A stretch of DNA of 64,000 nt from Deinandra increscens subsp. villosa (taxonomy: Eukaryota > Streptophyta > Magnoliopsida > Asterales > Asteraceae). The position numbers were made by a program, and so were the translations under genes. Shown piece after piece: positions 52,121 through 64,000 of the stretch. The stretch's first letter is position 1. Every line of letters starts with the position of its first letter. The notes beneath the pieces were generated by a model. It was not told the origin of the DNA and ran no database searches. It worked only from the letters and a program-made list of their open reading frames with translations. The stretch is taken from contig JBCNJP010000006.1 in assembly GCA_039602395.1 (NCBI GenBank), positions 43,983,279 to 44,047,278 of the forward strand, given 5' to 3'.

Positions 52121-55100
52121 TCTATACTACTATATAATACATATTGGTATAAAGGGTAGTTTGGTCATTAAATTCCTTAATTTTAAGACGCGTACAAATT
52201 AATATGCAATGTGTACAAGTGTTTTAAGCATCAATTATAAACCCCTTAAACTTTAGAACTAGCAGCTGTTCATAAATTGAGGTTAATATAGGTATTAACC
52301 AACATTACCTCCTTGAGCACGCAGAGCCGCTTACTTTATCTAGAACGCAGAGCTGCTTACTTTATCGAGCACGCGTAGACTGCCTCGAGAACTCGCAGAA
52401 CCGCCTTTGTTAGATTTGCCGTATTCAAATCTCTCTCACTCTCACTCTCATTCCTTCTAACGCCACTGAATCGTCGCTTTTTAGGGTTTTTCTACCTGTA
52501 TCCACCCACCTAGCTCCGCTCCACCGTATGAATTGTCAGTTTCCGTCTACATCCGGCTGTTGCGAAGAATGGGGACTGGTGTTTTAGGGTTTTCACTGTC
52601 AACCGGTTTTACTCCAGGGTTTTCACACAAGCAATTGGTTCGAGGATATTGATTTACTGGGCATCAAGATTCGCAGGTAAGAAGCAAAGTTGTATGCGTT
52701 TCTAATACCTCGATTTCTTATGATTTAACCTTCGTTTTCACTCTGCTTCTACAAACCTTGATGGCTCGATTTGGTCATTAGGTACACGCCTTCTCCTTCG
52801 CCACCGCACAAAGGATATATCAGATGTTATCAAGTTCCAGATCGAGATCCAGGAGTCGGTAATAGTTCCTTCATGTCTCAACAATATTGAACACCTTTTA
52901 TTCAATTTGATCTCTGTGTTCTGATTTAATTCCTTCCTCAGACCAGTCACGACTTCAGTTAAATGGTAGCTAAAAACTGTCGGTTAGAGCATTCTACCTT
53001 TTGATTTAATTCCTCCCTTGGACCACCAATGTTGTTTTTAATAGTAATTACCTTTTTTATTTTGTGTTTCTGGTCATTACTGAGACTTTTATGTTTTGAT
53101 GTGCTGTTATTTGTTCATAAAAGGAGAAAATAAATGCTTGCTCAGATCTCCTCCACTCTCATCCATAGGAAGATCTCGAAGGTATGTTTCTACAGTTCAT
53201 TATATAGTTTTGGATATTTATCAATAAAATTGAAGATTGTTTTTTGTTTCATTCTGGATATTTAAAGTTCAAATCATCCCCGTGTTCATTTCCTGTTGAT
53301 ATTCATTCTGGGATTTGTTTTGTTTTGGTTTGGGACGTGTTTATCACTAATAAGCTGAGTTCCATGTGGGTCCTATATCTATTACTAATAATTTGAAGCA
53401 TTTCTCCATTTAGAGTTTGTAAGCATAACCACCCGTGTTTATCACTAATAATAAGCTGAGTTCCATGATTGCTGTTTGTTCCAGTTGGTGCAGGTCACGA
53501 GAGTGCATAATTTTAATAGAGTGAGGGTTTGAGCAGTACATTATGTTGATTTGGCCACTGAGTGAGGGTTTACCTTTTTTTTTCTGAATTCCTTCCATTA
53601 ATAGATAGGCTCATACATAGATTTTGCTCTATTATCTTATCTCCTAACTATGCGATGATGAAATACTTGAAGATCCCAGGATATCTTAATGAAGGGGAAA
53701 TGCATGTCAAATATGAGTTGGTAGCTATGTTAGAAGTTAGAAGAAAGATTTGGCAACTGAAATTTTTATTTTTCTTCTTTGTGGGCAGGTTTCTCAATTC
53801 TCATGGATTAATACACAGCCAATGGGCTAATAAAAATGGGTGAAAGTGGTTGTATGCATCCCCAAAAATATATTTTTCTCAACCTAATCTGTCATAAATA
53901 GGTCCTATTGTTGTTACAGGGATGCAAGCGATTGGGATTTGATACGAGTTCACTTGAACTTCCTGAAGAGATGCATAGGTTTCTCTGCATATAGAGGTAA
54001 CCAGGGTCATAAAATGTGTTGTACCGAATAATTCTCAAGAAGAAGTATGTGTTCTTACCGTTTCAATGCTTTTTTGGGACTGTATCAATGTTGTTTAAGG
54101 GTTGTTTTGGGGCTGCAGTTTGTCCAAGAAACAACACAGTTTGAAAAACGAAAGAAATGGTTTCCTCCAGCCATGGCGGTCCAGTTGATGTATGTTTTCA
54201 CAAGTTTGAAAAAACGAAAGAAATGATCTAAGTTGATAATGTTGAAGGCCACTAAATACCATTTAACAGTAAAAATGAGAAAAAGATGAGGAAAGAGCAT
54301 TTTTGGGAAGCTTAATATCAATGTTGGGGTTAAGAAGTTTTCTATAGTTTTCAACTATTCTTTAAAGTTGTACCCCTGTTCTACAATCTTATTAGTTTTG
54401 CTCATTAACTATTATTTTTTTTTTGCTTGCAGTAATTTCCAATTATGGATTCACCAAAGCAGATGGGAGAGGTGGTAATCATTTAGTTTGCATTTTTTTC
54501 ACTTGTTCCATCTGGCAATACAGTTGTCCCAAGTTTTGGTTTGCATTACAGGACCTTATGGAGGAAGACGATATACATTTAGAGACCACAAGGGCTAGAT
54601 GTACATCTAATAAAGTAATAATTTATCTGTTTGCATTACAGGACCTTCTCAAGGAACTGTTAATAAAATATGAGCTGCTATAAGAGAACAAAGGGAAATT
54701 ACTGGGCAGTTGATTAACTATACAAAGAGCGGTAAGCCATGCCTTCAACTAGAGATGGAAAAAGCAATGGGTTGGGTAGCAGGTCAAAATGTTGGGGTTA
54801 AAATGATTATATTTGTTCGGAACCGGTCAGGTTGGCTTCACACAATTGGAGGTGGATTTTTATGTTCAGGATGTATTAACAGCAATGACTAATAATTGGA
54901 GGCAGATTGTTTCTACAAATATAACAAGAGAAGATCCATTGATTATGGTATCTTTCATAAGCAATGAATTTGCAGAAATGATCCTTCAGTTAAGGTACAT
55001 TCTAATTAGTATATAGTATATATGCATGTAATAAGCACATAATGTGAATATAAGTGTCCATATATGTGTGCGTTATGTGTATGCATGTATGTTGTTTCAT

Positions 55101-56588
55101 CACAAATGTTATTCTTCACGAGCAGGCAGATGAGGGGAGGAGCTGCATGGTTTAAGTATTGAGGAGCTGCAGGGTTAAAGTATTGGAAGAGCTGGACCAA
55201 CTCGAGAAGTCGCGTGAAGCTCGGTTGAGCCGGGTGGTTGCTAAAAAGGTGTGTATAGTTCCTTTGTGTTAGTTATTAATTTTCATTATCTTGTGAAACT
55301 TGTAATTAATCTTCTGGTTTTCCATAAACTTTCATGTTAACTTTACCTATTTTTTATTTTCTTTTGAGGTCTAAACGGGCTGGGTTGGGCTGACACGAAG
55401 CACCTCTCCAAATTTTTAAAAATAGTCGGTTTATCTAATATGATTAAGAAAACAACATTATATCATTAATGTTTCTAGGTGACTTTTGACCCATTCCCCT
55501 TTTATGTTTTTTTTTCTTTTGTTTCATTTTACCTATTTAACCGGTTAGTGATAAAACATAACATATATCCACCCATTTAACCATCAGTTGTAGCTCAAAT
55601 AGACAAGATAAATAATTCAGACCGTGGTTCAACTTTCTTATGACCTCTGTATAAACCATCTTTTATTTTTCTCAGGCACCCTGCTGTTTGGAAATTATGC
55701 ATGAAGGCAACGGAATACTCGGGCTCCCTTACTGTTTGCAAATCATGTGATAAGCTTTTGTTCAAACTATAGTTTAGGAGGTGTTTAAATGTGTTTTTAA
55801 CTGCTGTAGTTAGATGCTACATTACTATGATATATATCTCAGTTTCCTATACTTATATGTACATTACTAAGATCATTTTTGAATTCTGAATCTGACAAAG
55901 GTCAGGCATACCTTCTTAAGAGCCTCAAGTTGTAATGAGATAGGCATTTTATTTATCCGTTTAATATCTTTGTTGTATAACTCATTATTATATATACACG
56001 TTTAAAATATTTTTGTTAAAGAATGTTGCAATCCTTGGTTTTGAATATGTTAAGGCATTTGGATTGTTTATTTCTATTTCTATTTCTACATGTTGTTCCT
56101 ATTGGAAAAATGATTGTTCTTGACCTTTTTGTTGAAGTCAATCCTATATGGACAACTTTAAATCAGTTCTATGGTGTCCCTTACATATGGAAGGTTACTC
56201 TCTCTTCTACACTGATCAAGACGTATGTTGATTTGTTTTGTTTGATACTTTTTTTCTTTTTTGGCATATTTTCAATGATAGGCTGTAGTTGTTTAGATCA
56301 AAGTTGTCCAACCAAAAAATTGTAGTTGGTGCTGCAACTAAGGTGTGGATTCACTGTATTCTTTTTTTATAATCCGTGTTGCTCTATTTCAGAGTGATGA
56401 TGCCACTTTTGTTTAAATTTTCATCGTCGCCAAACGCGCAAATAGAAGACAAATAACGCGCTGTAAACTGTCGCCCGCCGCAAAGCAACGAATACCTCGA
56501 TGTAAATTGTCGTGCCGCCATAACAAGCGAACAAATGACGAATACGCCCTATAAACCGTCGCCGCCGCAACGCGCGGGCACACGGCTA

Positions 56589-56589
<1 letters not shown>
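52121..56589 (+). mobile_element. Helitron 1 (non-autonomous, 4.47 kb, gene-capturing)
   Basis: Starts TCTATACTACTATATAATAC after A (52120) and ends ...CCGCAACGCGCGGGCACACGG-CTAG before T (56590), the A|TC...CTAG|T signature, with a GC hairpin in the last 30 bases. Both ends match Helitron 2 (57377-63207). The last 150 bp contain a diverged triplicate unit with TGTAAA.TGTCG and GCCGC. No Rep/helicase is present. The interior holds several exon-like pieces with GT/AG borders, including a phototropin-like LOV exon, and a degenerate 26-bp repeat at about 52316-52400. I infer a gene-capturing, non-autonomous Helitron. Confidence 0.8.
54642..54731 (+). pseudogene. Captured phototropin-like LOV-domain exon
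   Basis: Bordered by a splice acceptor (TTGCATTACAG) and a donor (G|GTAAGC). The reading frame gives LQ/GP.. then TVNKI, a TGA codon, then AAIREQREITGQLINYTKSG. LQGPxTD...IRxAIREQREITVQLINYTKSG is the highly conserved LOV core of plant phototropins, the blue-light receptor kinases, in the segment just after the flavin-binding NCRFLQ motif. The photoactive Cys would lie in the preceding exon, which is not seen here. The TGA is one C-to-T change from the CGA Arg codon expected at that place. The fragment is non-functional as a receptor. The family call rests on recognition of the motif. Confidence 0.65.

Positions 56590-56650
<61 letters not shown>
56590..56650. repeat. (TA)n(GA)n compound microsatellite
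   Basis: Follows the Helitron 1 3' end. It mirrors the (CT)n(TA)n next to family C copy 1. Confidence 0.9.
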
Positions 56651-56652
<2 letters not shown>

Positions 56653-57037
56653 GAAGGATAAAATGAAAACCTCATCGAGTTTGGAAAACCGTGAAAACCA
56701 AGCTAAAAAATTCGTTTTTTGTTCCGATTTTTTTTATGGTGACTCTCTAAGTTAAAAAACCCCATTTATGCAATAAAGTAAAAAAATGCCTAGTAATTTT
56801 TAAAAAAAATAATAATTTATAACCGATGTTACATATGTAACAGGGTAATGTTACATATGTAACATCGGTTATATAATATATTTTTTAAAAAGTTATTAGG
56901 CGTTTTTTTTACTTTTCTGCATAAAGGGAGTTTTTTTAACTTAGAGAGTCACCATAAAAAAATCGGAACAAAAAATGAATTTTTTAGCTTAGTTTTCACG
57001 GTTTTCCAAACTCGGAGAGGTTTTCATTATAACCCTC

Positions 57038-57040
<3 letters not shown>
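56651..57040 (-). mobile_element. Palindromic MITE-like element, family C copy 2
   Basis: Inverted relative to copy 1 at 50821-51213, judged from its distinct ends (AGGAAGGATAAAATG on the left, ATTATAACCCTCCCCT on the right). Same mirrored core and TTACATATGTAACA palindromes. Confidence 0.8.

Positions 57041-57099
<59 letters not shown>
57041..57099. repeat. (TA)n microsatellite
   Basis: Between MITE C copy 2 and MITE E. Confidence 0.9.
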
Positions 57100-57101
<2 letters not shown>

Positions 57102-57319
57102 TAAAGTTATTCTAAAATAACACTTTCACCTAAGAAGGCTAGGAAGCAATCACAAGCTGACACGTGGACAATAACACACTAACACATTGTATCCAGTGTG
57201 TTAGTGTGTCAGCATATTTTACTTTTTATGCATTGTGTTAGTGTGTTATGTACACATGTCACCACGTGATTGCTTCCTAGCCTTCTTAGGTGAAATGGTT
57301 TTTTTTAGCTGAACCTAAA

Positions 57320-57322
<3 letters not shown>
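57100..57322. mobile_element. Palindromic MITE-like element, family E
   Basis: About 223 bp with mirrored arms: left TTTCACCTAAGAAGGCTAGG then AAGCAATCAC; right GTGATTGCTT then CCTAGCCTTCTTAGGTGAAA. Inner arms have ACACACTAACACA and TGTTAGTGTGT. No ORF; (TA)n on both sides. Confidence 0.8.

Positions 57323-57376
<54 letters not shown>
57323..57376. repeat. (TA)n microsatellite
   Basis: Between MITE E and the Helitron 2 3' end. The 71-codon ORF over it is a translation of TA repeats and is not real. Confidence 0.9.
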
Positions 57377-57377
<1 letters not shown>

Positions 57378-60300
57378 TAGGGGTATACCCGCGCGTTGCG
57401 GCGGCGACAGTTTATAGGGTGTTATTCGTCATTTGTTGGCTTGTTATGGCGGCGCGACAATTTACATCGTCGTATTCATTTTTAGCACAATGTGGTCCAG
57501 TGTGAACTTATAGTGTCGTACATGTGTGTTCATTGGCCGCATCCGGCAACAATACGCGGCTGTATTGTATGAGAGAACCAACGCGGTACTTGAGTTTAAT
57601 TTGTTGTTTAAAAACCCATGTGTTTAAACGGTTAGATATATTAAAAACATCAATAAGTTTGTAACGCAAATAATAAAGTAAAATCAAGTTTTACCAAGAA
57701 GGATACCCGCAAGATACGGCGGCAGTTGCAATCAACCAACACAATACTTTTTTTTATTAGTTTATCACTCATCTCGTAATATATTACATTGTACGTTTAT
57801 TAATTTATTTGGTAACAAAGGTGTCTATAGTCGTCATTACGATAGGGGTAACGTACCTCGTGCGTCTAGCGGCTACTGTATCCCTAGCGACGTGATGGCT
57901 TTATAAAAGTAAAAATTACAAAAGAAAAAATCACAAGGTAATTAATTCATGTATATAAATAGATCTTTGTGGAGAAGATGATAAATTTAATCGTCTGATA
58001 AATAAAACAATAAATCATATAACTAAACCATCTCTCCAATTTTACATCATAAATTTAAAAATATTAATTTATGACTATTTTACAACGTGAATTTATACAT
58101 GTTAACTTATGACTTGCAAGCCTTTGTTGTTAACTATTATTTTTTATTTTATTTTTTTTGACTTTTTTTTTTATTTTCTTTTAATGCTAGTAGTAAGCCT
58201 TTATTTTATTTTTCAAATTTTTTATTTTCTTTTAATGCTAGTAGTATTTGCGGTATTTTTTTTTATTATCATTCATAATATTATTATATATGTTATTATT
58301 AGCAAAAATATTATTATGTTAATTACTGGATTAAAATGATTACGGCTTAAAATTTGTGCTTTGTGTTTCAGAGATAAGTTAAACCGTAAATGTAAGTAAA
58401 ACAGAAGAATTATTAGAAAGACACTTGAATAAAAAAAATCTCATTAAAATATAAAATATGTTTATAACGTATTCTGTACGCACTTAGGCCCACATTTCAA
58501 TTGTCACCACTACTATGCACCCCTATAACCCATGCTTATAAGATTTAAGTCATAGAAATACAAATACAATTGCATCTTAGTAAATTCATGGTATGATCTG
58601 AACCTTGGTGCAATGCGTCTTCCGATGTTTCTTGTACCTGCACACGGACACATAGGCCGAGTTCAATATTAGATAGTACTTTCTCAAAAGACGACATAAA
58701 TTGAAATTGAAATATAAATTGCAAGCAAACATAAATTGCTTACGAATTACCAAAAGAAATCTACTATTAAATTAAAACACATACCCAATTTGGTATTGAA
58801 ATACAAAAATTCAGATTAAAAACTCCAAGTCAAGGTCAAATATGATTCACAAATATGTTGATTTAGGTTGTTGTGTGTGTACTCCTGATGTCTTTTGGGT
58901 CATATAACAAACAAACTGATAGCATTGATATGGGATGTAGAAAGAATCGTTGGTATTGTCCATTTAATGGGTATTTTATACATTTTCTGTACAATCAATA
59001 GGTTTCTAGACATCTGTGTTAAATTAATCGTTGCAAGAGTATTTAAATAACATGAATAGTAAGCAATACCTTGACATCCAGATATATGCTATGATCTGAA
59101 CTGATTCCATCTTTATGCAAAGGGCAAGATGATCAATGAAGACAGGTTATTAAAAATAATAAAGAGGTGAAGCACGTGGTTCCAAACAGATAAATAACCT
59201 AAACCAACCATAAATCAAAGTCTAGCTGGTAGATCTATCGATGATGGTGCATTGTACCTTATATCCTCATTTATAGCAAGCATATGTTGAAAGAAATTTT
59301 GAAGTGAAAGTTGACTGATTAGTTGTATCTAGAAATATAGCCAACCCTTCATCTGAAGTTGTATCTAGAAATTTCTTAATTCGACCAGAAGTAAACAACC
59401 TATAAAAACCTAACCAAAGAACCAAAAAACATGAGGAAATGAACCTGAATCAAGTAATAATGCTAAGAGACACATAAAAATCATGAAGTAAGAACTACAA
59501 GGCTATTGAACCATGGAGGAACAGAGGAATACCCGAGACATAACGAATCTGCATTAACACCTGTACATTTAAAAAAGAAGGGAAAGAAAAAAAAACTTAC
59601 GTTGAGACATAACGAATATCCTTTCACCCAGGCTACACACACCTGTTAAACCTTAAACAACTTTAATCAATAGTTGAACATGAATTTATGAACCACAAAT
59701 AACATAAACAAAAATAAACTTCACTAAAGCAGAACTAAAGTGTGTCAATTGGACATATTTTTATACCTCACATACATATTTTGAAGTTGAGCTATCGGTG
59801 GGTCAATGTTAATGCTGGTTGTGGTTGTGGATTAGAATTGCACTTTGCCTGTAAAGTTGAAGAATAACATTAGAAGAAGGTGAACTACAAGGTCAGTTGG
59901 ATCCTTTAAATGATCAAGCTTTATTTGTGGAGAACACAGTAGCAACAACAATGAAACAAATGAAGATAGCAACCCAAAAATGTTCAAAATATATAACTAT
60001 TATTTAACAGTAGTTACTAAAAAAAATCAAACGTATATAAATAGCTTCAAATGATCAACTCATCAAATTCAATTCTATTCACAAGAGGTATACAAATAGG
60101 AAACAAAAACAATTGATTCGAGGACTACAAATAGGAAACAAAAAACTGAGTGGATATAAAGTCATAGATAATGCAAACTTGTTTGGGTACCTTTCGATTC
60201 TGCCTTCTGGAGTGGAGATGAATACATGCTTGAAGCTGCTGGAATCGAACTCGGTTTCAATAGAAACATCAAAATCTAGATTTTGAAACAACTCTTGATT

Positions 60301-63207
60301 TTCTAAGGAAAAACGACCAAACAGGTCACTAAAAACATATTTGAAGATGAACCTCTAGCAACCCATACTGAAAAATTGAGCAACTTTTAGTTTGAGATCA
60401 TGTACCTTTGTTTTTAGAATCATATGATATTTTCCCAATTCATTCGAAACTTCCCAAGATGTTTGCTTTTCTCAGCCTCTTCAAAATCATACATAAACCA
60501 CATCCTGAATCATGAAAATATACAGATTGTAAGAACATTAGATTTAATCATACAAATAGATCTTGCCAAACATTCAAACTTTATGAGAAGATGATTAAAT
60601 CAAACCAATATAAGTGAGTTAAAGATGTTTAAACTACATAGTAGGAAAAGCAAGAGGTAAAGGAAGATTAAAACTTTATCAATCAATATAACACTGAAGC
60701 ACTGCAAATAGAATGACATATAATAAGTTTGATTTGCTAAAACGTTGATACATAATCATTTCATGTAAGGGCAGAATGAAGCACTGCATGTATACATCCA
60801 AAACCTTAGAAGGGCTACCACAGGAGCAAATGGCCGATTCATACATTCTTTGGTTTTGGTTGTTGTAAACAGAAAATAGAGGGGGCAACACTGAAGGGCA
60901 AAAATATTAACATATATTCATATAAAGTATGTATGTTTACTCTATAGACATGTATATATGTATGTATGTTTACTGTTACAAGCAAAGTAAAGTGATTTTA
61001 TCATAAAAATATGTGTCCCTCATCCCAATAACATTAAACAGCCTTCAAGTTCCTTAATAACCCCTCAACCAGTAGTAAAATCACAACTTCAAATTAGAAT
61101 CTATTAGGAATTTTATTCGGTAGTATTCAAGAAAATTTGTCATCTTGCATTTGGTACACATATTATACTTGGTGCACGTTTCTAAGGCGGTTATAGTGGA
61201 TTTTAATAAATTGTTTATGGTCATTATATGAAAATCAATCAAGAACTCAGAATTTTAAGATAAAATAACCAAGGAAGATGCCAACACCAAGTAAGTGCAC
61301 TACAACTTGATTTAAACAATAGCAACATAAAACATAATAAAACAGGGCTGCATTTTTACTCATTCAGGGCTGCATTTTTTACTCATAAACCTCCCCAGCT
61401 ATAGCAGTAGTGCACTTATAAAAATAACCTGTAAAGTAATCATCTAGCAGCTATCAAAAACCTTAACTTTTTGATCTTTTTTAGTTTTCAAATGCTAAAG
61501 TGAACATGCTTTATTGAAGTAGCAGTGGTAGTCCTTCATATTGATTAAGATTGCAACCTCAAAAACTGACTATATGTAAAAAAATGACTTAAAGTAAAAC
61601 ATGAAAAATAAATTAACTTTTTGACATTCTGTTATAGTACCACTATATGGATATCCATAGCAACAAAAAACAGTATTTTTTAAGAGATTTCACCCAAATT
61701 CACATGACAGAGATCAATTCAATATCGATTATATATCAGTAAGACCAATCCGCTTAAAGAAAAGTTGAATTCATAAAAAAAAAGCCAAGTACATCATGAG
61801 GAGCTTTGTCACTGTTTTATATCAGAGATGAAGCCTAATTTCTAATGAGCTTATATCAGACCCACTGTTATAATAAAACTAAAACCATGGACCATAACTA
61901 AAAGCCAACTTCTTTGTTATCAGTTATACAGAAGTTTCTTGTTTCCAAAAGTCATCAAATTTAAAATTTTTATATGCTAATCCAATATAGGTTTGTTAAC
62001 CTAAAACCATTGTATTCCTTGGCAAATAAGAGTAAACCAAAACATCATCTTTAATACCATTCCATTTAGTAATTCTATTTCTTTAAATTGTTTTTAAGAA
62101 GTTCTCAACCAAACACTATAATCATAACAGCTTTATGAAAAGTTAGTTTAATAACCCTACCAATTTTAACACATCTGGGTAAACCAAAAACACATCAAAG
62201 GAGCCAACTAATTAGGTTCAAAGGTATGTTTTCAAAACTCAACATACTGAACTCAAAATCAATGCTTAAAAGTCTATACACAGCTCCTGGGAATAATATT
62301 CTAATCTCAACATACTGAACTCAAAGCCATTTTGTTAAAACTCAAAGCCGTGACTGTAAAAAACTTTGTAAACACAGATTCTCAACTTCAATTTAACTAA
62401 ATGTATAAACTAAGTAAATTTCTTAACCTTATGTGTGTGTTCTTGATGCCGAATATAACAGAAACACAAATCAGCTCCTCCTTTTCCACAAACAGATCCA
62501 AAGTACGACTGAATGAAATTGAATATAACTAAATCAGATTGAAACCAAGCTTAATTTAAACCAATGATGTAAAAAATTAATTGAAAAATATAAAAAATAT
62601 AAAAATTATAATCAAGAATTACCAGAGAAGAAATGCCGATGGTACAGGATGTGTGATATGAAATTCATCTTGCTGTGACTTTATAGACGCAATACAAATC
62701 GACCAGGCTCCATCAAAGTGAAAATCGCCAATCAATCCGTGTGAAAAATTGCTTGAACCATCGATTTAGGGCTCCAAACGCAATCCAACCGTCCGATGTG
62801 TGTTTTCTTCACCATGGAAAGAAGAGAGTGCCAAGAAGAGACTGCTGTGAAAAAGTGAAGATGGAAAGAGGGAGGACAGCTTGCCGGAAATGGAAGAGAG
62901 CTCGGTGTTTTGTCGTGGAGGCGGAGGATCATGTTTTGTCATGGATCCGGAGGGTAGGGTTATTTGGATGAAGACGCGCGGATCTTCATATGGGTGGGTC
63001 TTACCGGACGGGCAACCCATGTTTCTTAAACATGTTGCATTGGTGTGTTGTACACAATGCTTCCCTCACTTGTAAATTTCTTAAATTTTCAACTTTCAAC
63101 ATTTATGCTATAACCATTTGTACATCATGCTTCCCTCACTTGTAAATGTCTAAATTTTTCAATATTTCAACACGCTCTCTCCAATATGTATAATAAGATA
63201 GTATAGA
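57377..63207 (-). mobile_element. Helitron 2 (non-autonomous, 5.83 kb), inverted relative to Helitron 1
   Basis: On the minus strand it starts TCTATACTATCTTATTATAC (63207 downwards, host A on its 5' side) and ends ...GCCGCCGCAACGCGCGGG then TATACCC and CTAG before T (57377). The terminal ~100 bp at the 3' side match Helitron 1, and the first ~27 bp at the 5' side match as well. The interiors differ. No Rep/helicase ORF. Exon-like scraps on the minus strand include 60191-60291 (FDVSIETEFDSSSFKHVF with a donor at its end) and the 84-codon ORF 62766-63020. None is identified. The rest is AT-rich intron-like DNA without a gene. Confidence 0.78.
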
Positions 63208-63217
63208 TATATATATA

Positions 63218-63787
63218 GAAGAAGGATAAAATGAAAACCTCTCCGAGTTGGAAAAACCGTGAAAACTAAGCTAAAAAATTCGTTTTTTGTTTCGAATTTT
63301 TTTATGGTGACTCTTCAACTTTAAAAAACACCCTTTATGAAAAAAAAAAAAAAAATGCCTAGTAATTTTTTTTAAAAAATATTTAAGAACCGAGTTTTTT
63401 GCAAAAAGAAGTTAACCGGCCAAAAAAGATGTTCAAAATTTTTTATTTTTTTAGATGTATTTTTTTATAGATTCTACATTCATTTTTAATGGTTTTGGTG
63501 AAAAAAAAAACGCTTAGAGATTTAAAAAAAAAAAATTATTTACAGATTTTGTTACATATGTAAGAAGGCATTTTACATATGTAACAGGCAAATATTACAT
63601 ATGTAACATGACGTAACGTCAGATTTCAGAATTTTTTAAAAAAAAAACTACTAGGCGTTTTTTTGATTTTTTCACCATAGGGCTTGTATTAACGCATATA
63701 ATCACTACAAAAAAATTGAAGAAAAAAAAATCGTTTTGTGGTAGTTTCCACGGTTTTTCCAACTCAAAGTGGTTCATTATATCACTC

Positions 63788-63790
<3 letters not shown>
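63218..63790 (+). mobile_element. Palindromic MITE-like element, family C copy 3 (expanded centre)
   Basis: Shares the family C ends (GAAGGATAAAATGAAAACCT on the left, TCATTATATCACTCCCC on the right) and the TTACATATGTAACA words. It is about 180 bp longer because of a diverged centre. It lies against the 5' end of Helitron 2, separated by a short TA tract. Confidence 0.72.

Positions 63791-63840
<50 letters not shown>
63791..63840. repeat. (TA)n microsatellite
   Basis: Between MITE C copy 3 and MITE F copy 2. Confidence 0.9.
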
Positions 63841-63844
<4 letters not shown>

Positions 63845-64000
63845 TAGGTTCAAATGAGAACTTTTTTCTTTGAGAACTTTTGAGAACTAAATCTCAACCA
63901 CTAATTTCAGGTGTGGACCACTATAATTCATGGGGGGCTTTTCCATATATATAAACTAGTGGCTTAGAATGGTTTTTTTTAGTTCTCAAACCTAATTGGT
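63841..64000. mobile_element. MITE-like element, family F copy 2 (cut by window end)
   Basis: GGGTTAGGTTCAAATGAGAA then CTTTGAGAACTTTTGAGAAC is the reverse complement of the right end of 26229-26407. The opposite end TTCTCAAACCTAATTGGT appears at the window edge, so the element is nearly complete. Confidence 0.7.

Noticed and set aside
57290..57505. 71-codon ORF with poly-(Tyr-Ile)
   Set aside because: Translation of the (TA)n tract running into the Helitron 2 end.

Overview
The window reads as transposon-dense intergenic DNA from a flowering plant. The supports are LTR retrotransposons of plant-only lineages (a chromodomain Ty3/gypsy element, a Tat-lineage gypsy element with an antisense ORF, and a copia-type element with initiator-Met priming), plant-type Helitron ends, long (TA)n microsatellites and captured plant exons. 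A eudicot, perhaps Asteraceae, is my guess only. No intact host gene can be asserted; one 101-codon ORF (37508-37813) is the best unassigned candidate.

Layout. 1-2713: a broken gene-like fragment, then two palindromic MITE-like elements bounded by (TA)n. 2714-13273: a complete minus-strand chromovirus-type gypsy element with 2572-bp LTRs (about 20 differences by eye), TSD TGTAT, and a gag-pol broken by three stops and frameshifts. 13491-23596: a minus-strand Tat-lineage gypsy element with 317-bp LTRs in which I see no difference, TSD GATAT, a dual RNase H pol, two single-base frame breaks, and a plus-strand antisense gene with its own TATA box and two introns. 23597-28496: another (TA)n-bounded palindrome, a Helitron end, a solo LTR (TSD TAGTC), tandem hairpins and a LINE remnant. 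28497-34903: a gag-only copia-like element (TSD CTTTT, LTRs apparently identical) with an intact 1078-aa Gag. 34904-48409: mostly anonymous AT-rich DNA with gene scraps, tandem duplications and Helitron-like hairpins. 48410-49775: a 1.37-kb mini LTR element with non-canonical TA..CT ends.

49963-64000 is a near-continuous mosaic. A Helitron end is followed by four palindromic elements, a 4.5-kb Helitron, two more palindromes, a 5.8-kb Helitron of the same family in opposite orientation, and two more palindromes. Almost every junction is a (TA)n tract. Helitron 1 carries a phototropin-like LOV-domain exon with a nonsense codon.

The most interesting signal is this TA-microsatellite-bounded palindrome system: at least six sequence families, several copies in both orientations, interleaved with Helitron ends. 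It resembles the microsatellite-targeting Micron elements of rice in habit. All identifications come from reading the sequence; no database search was run.
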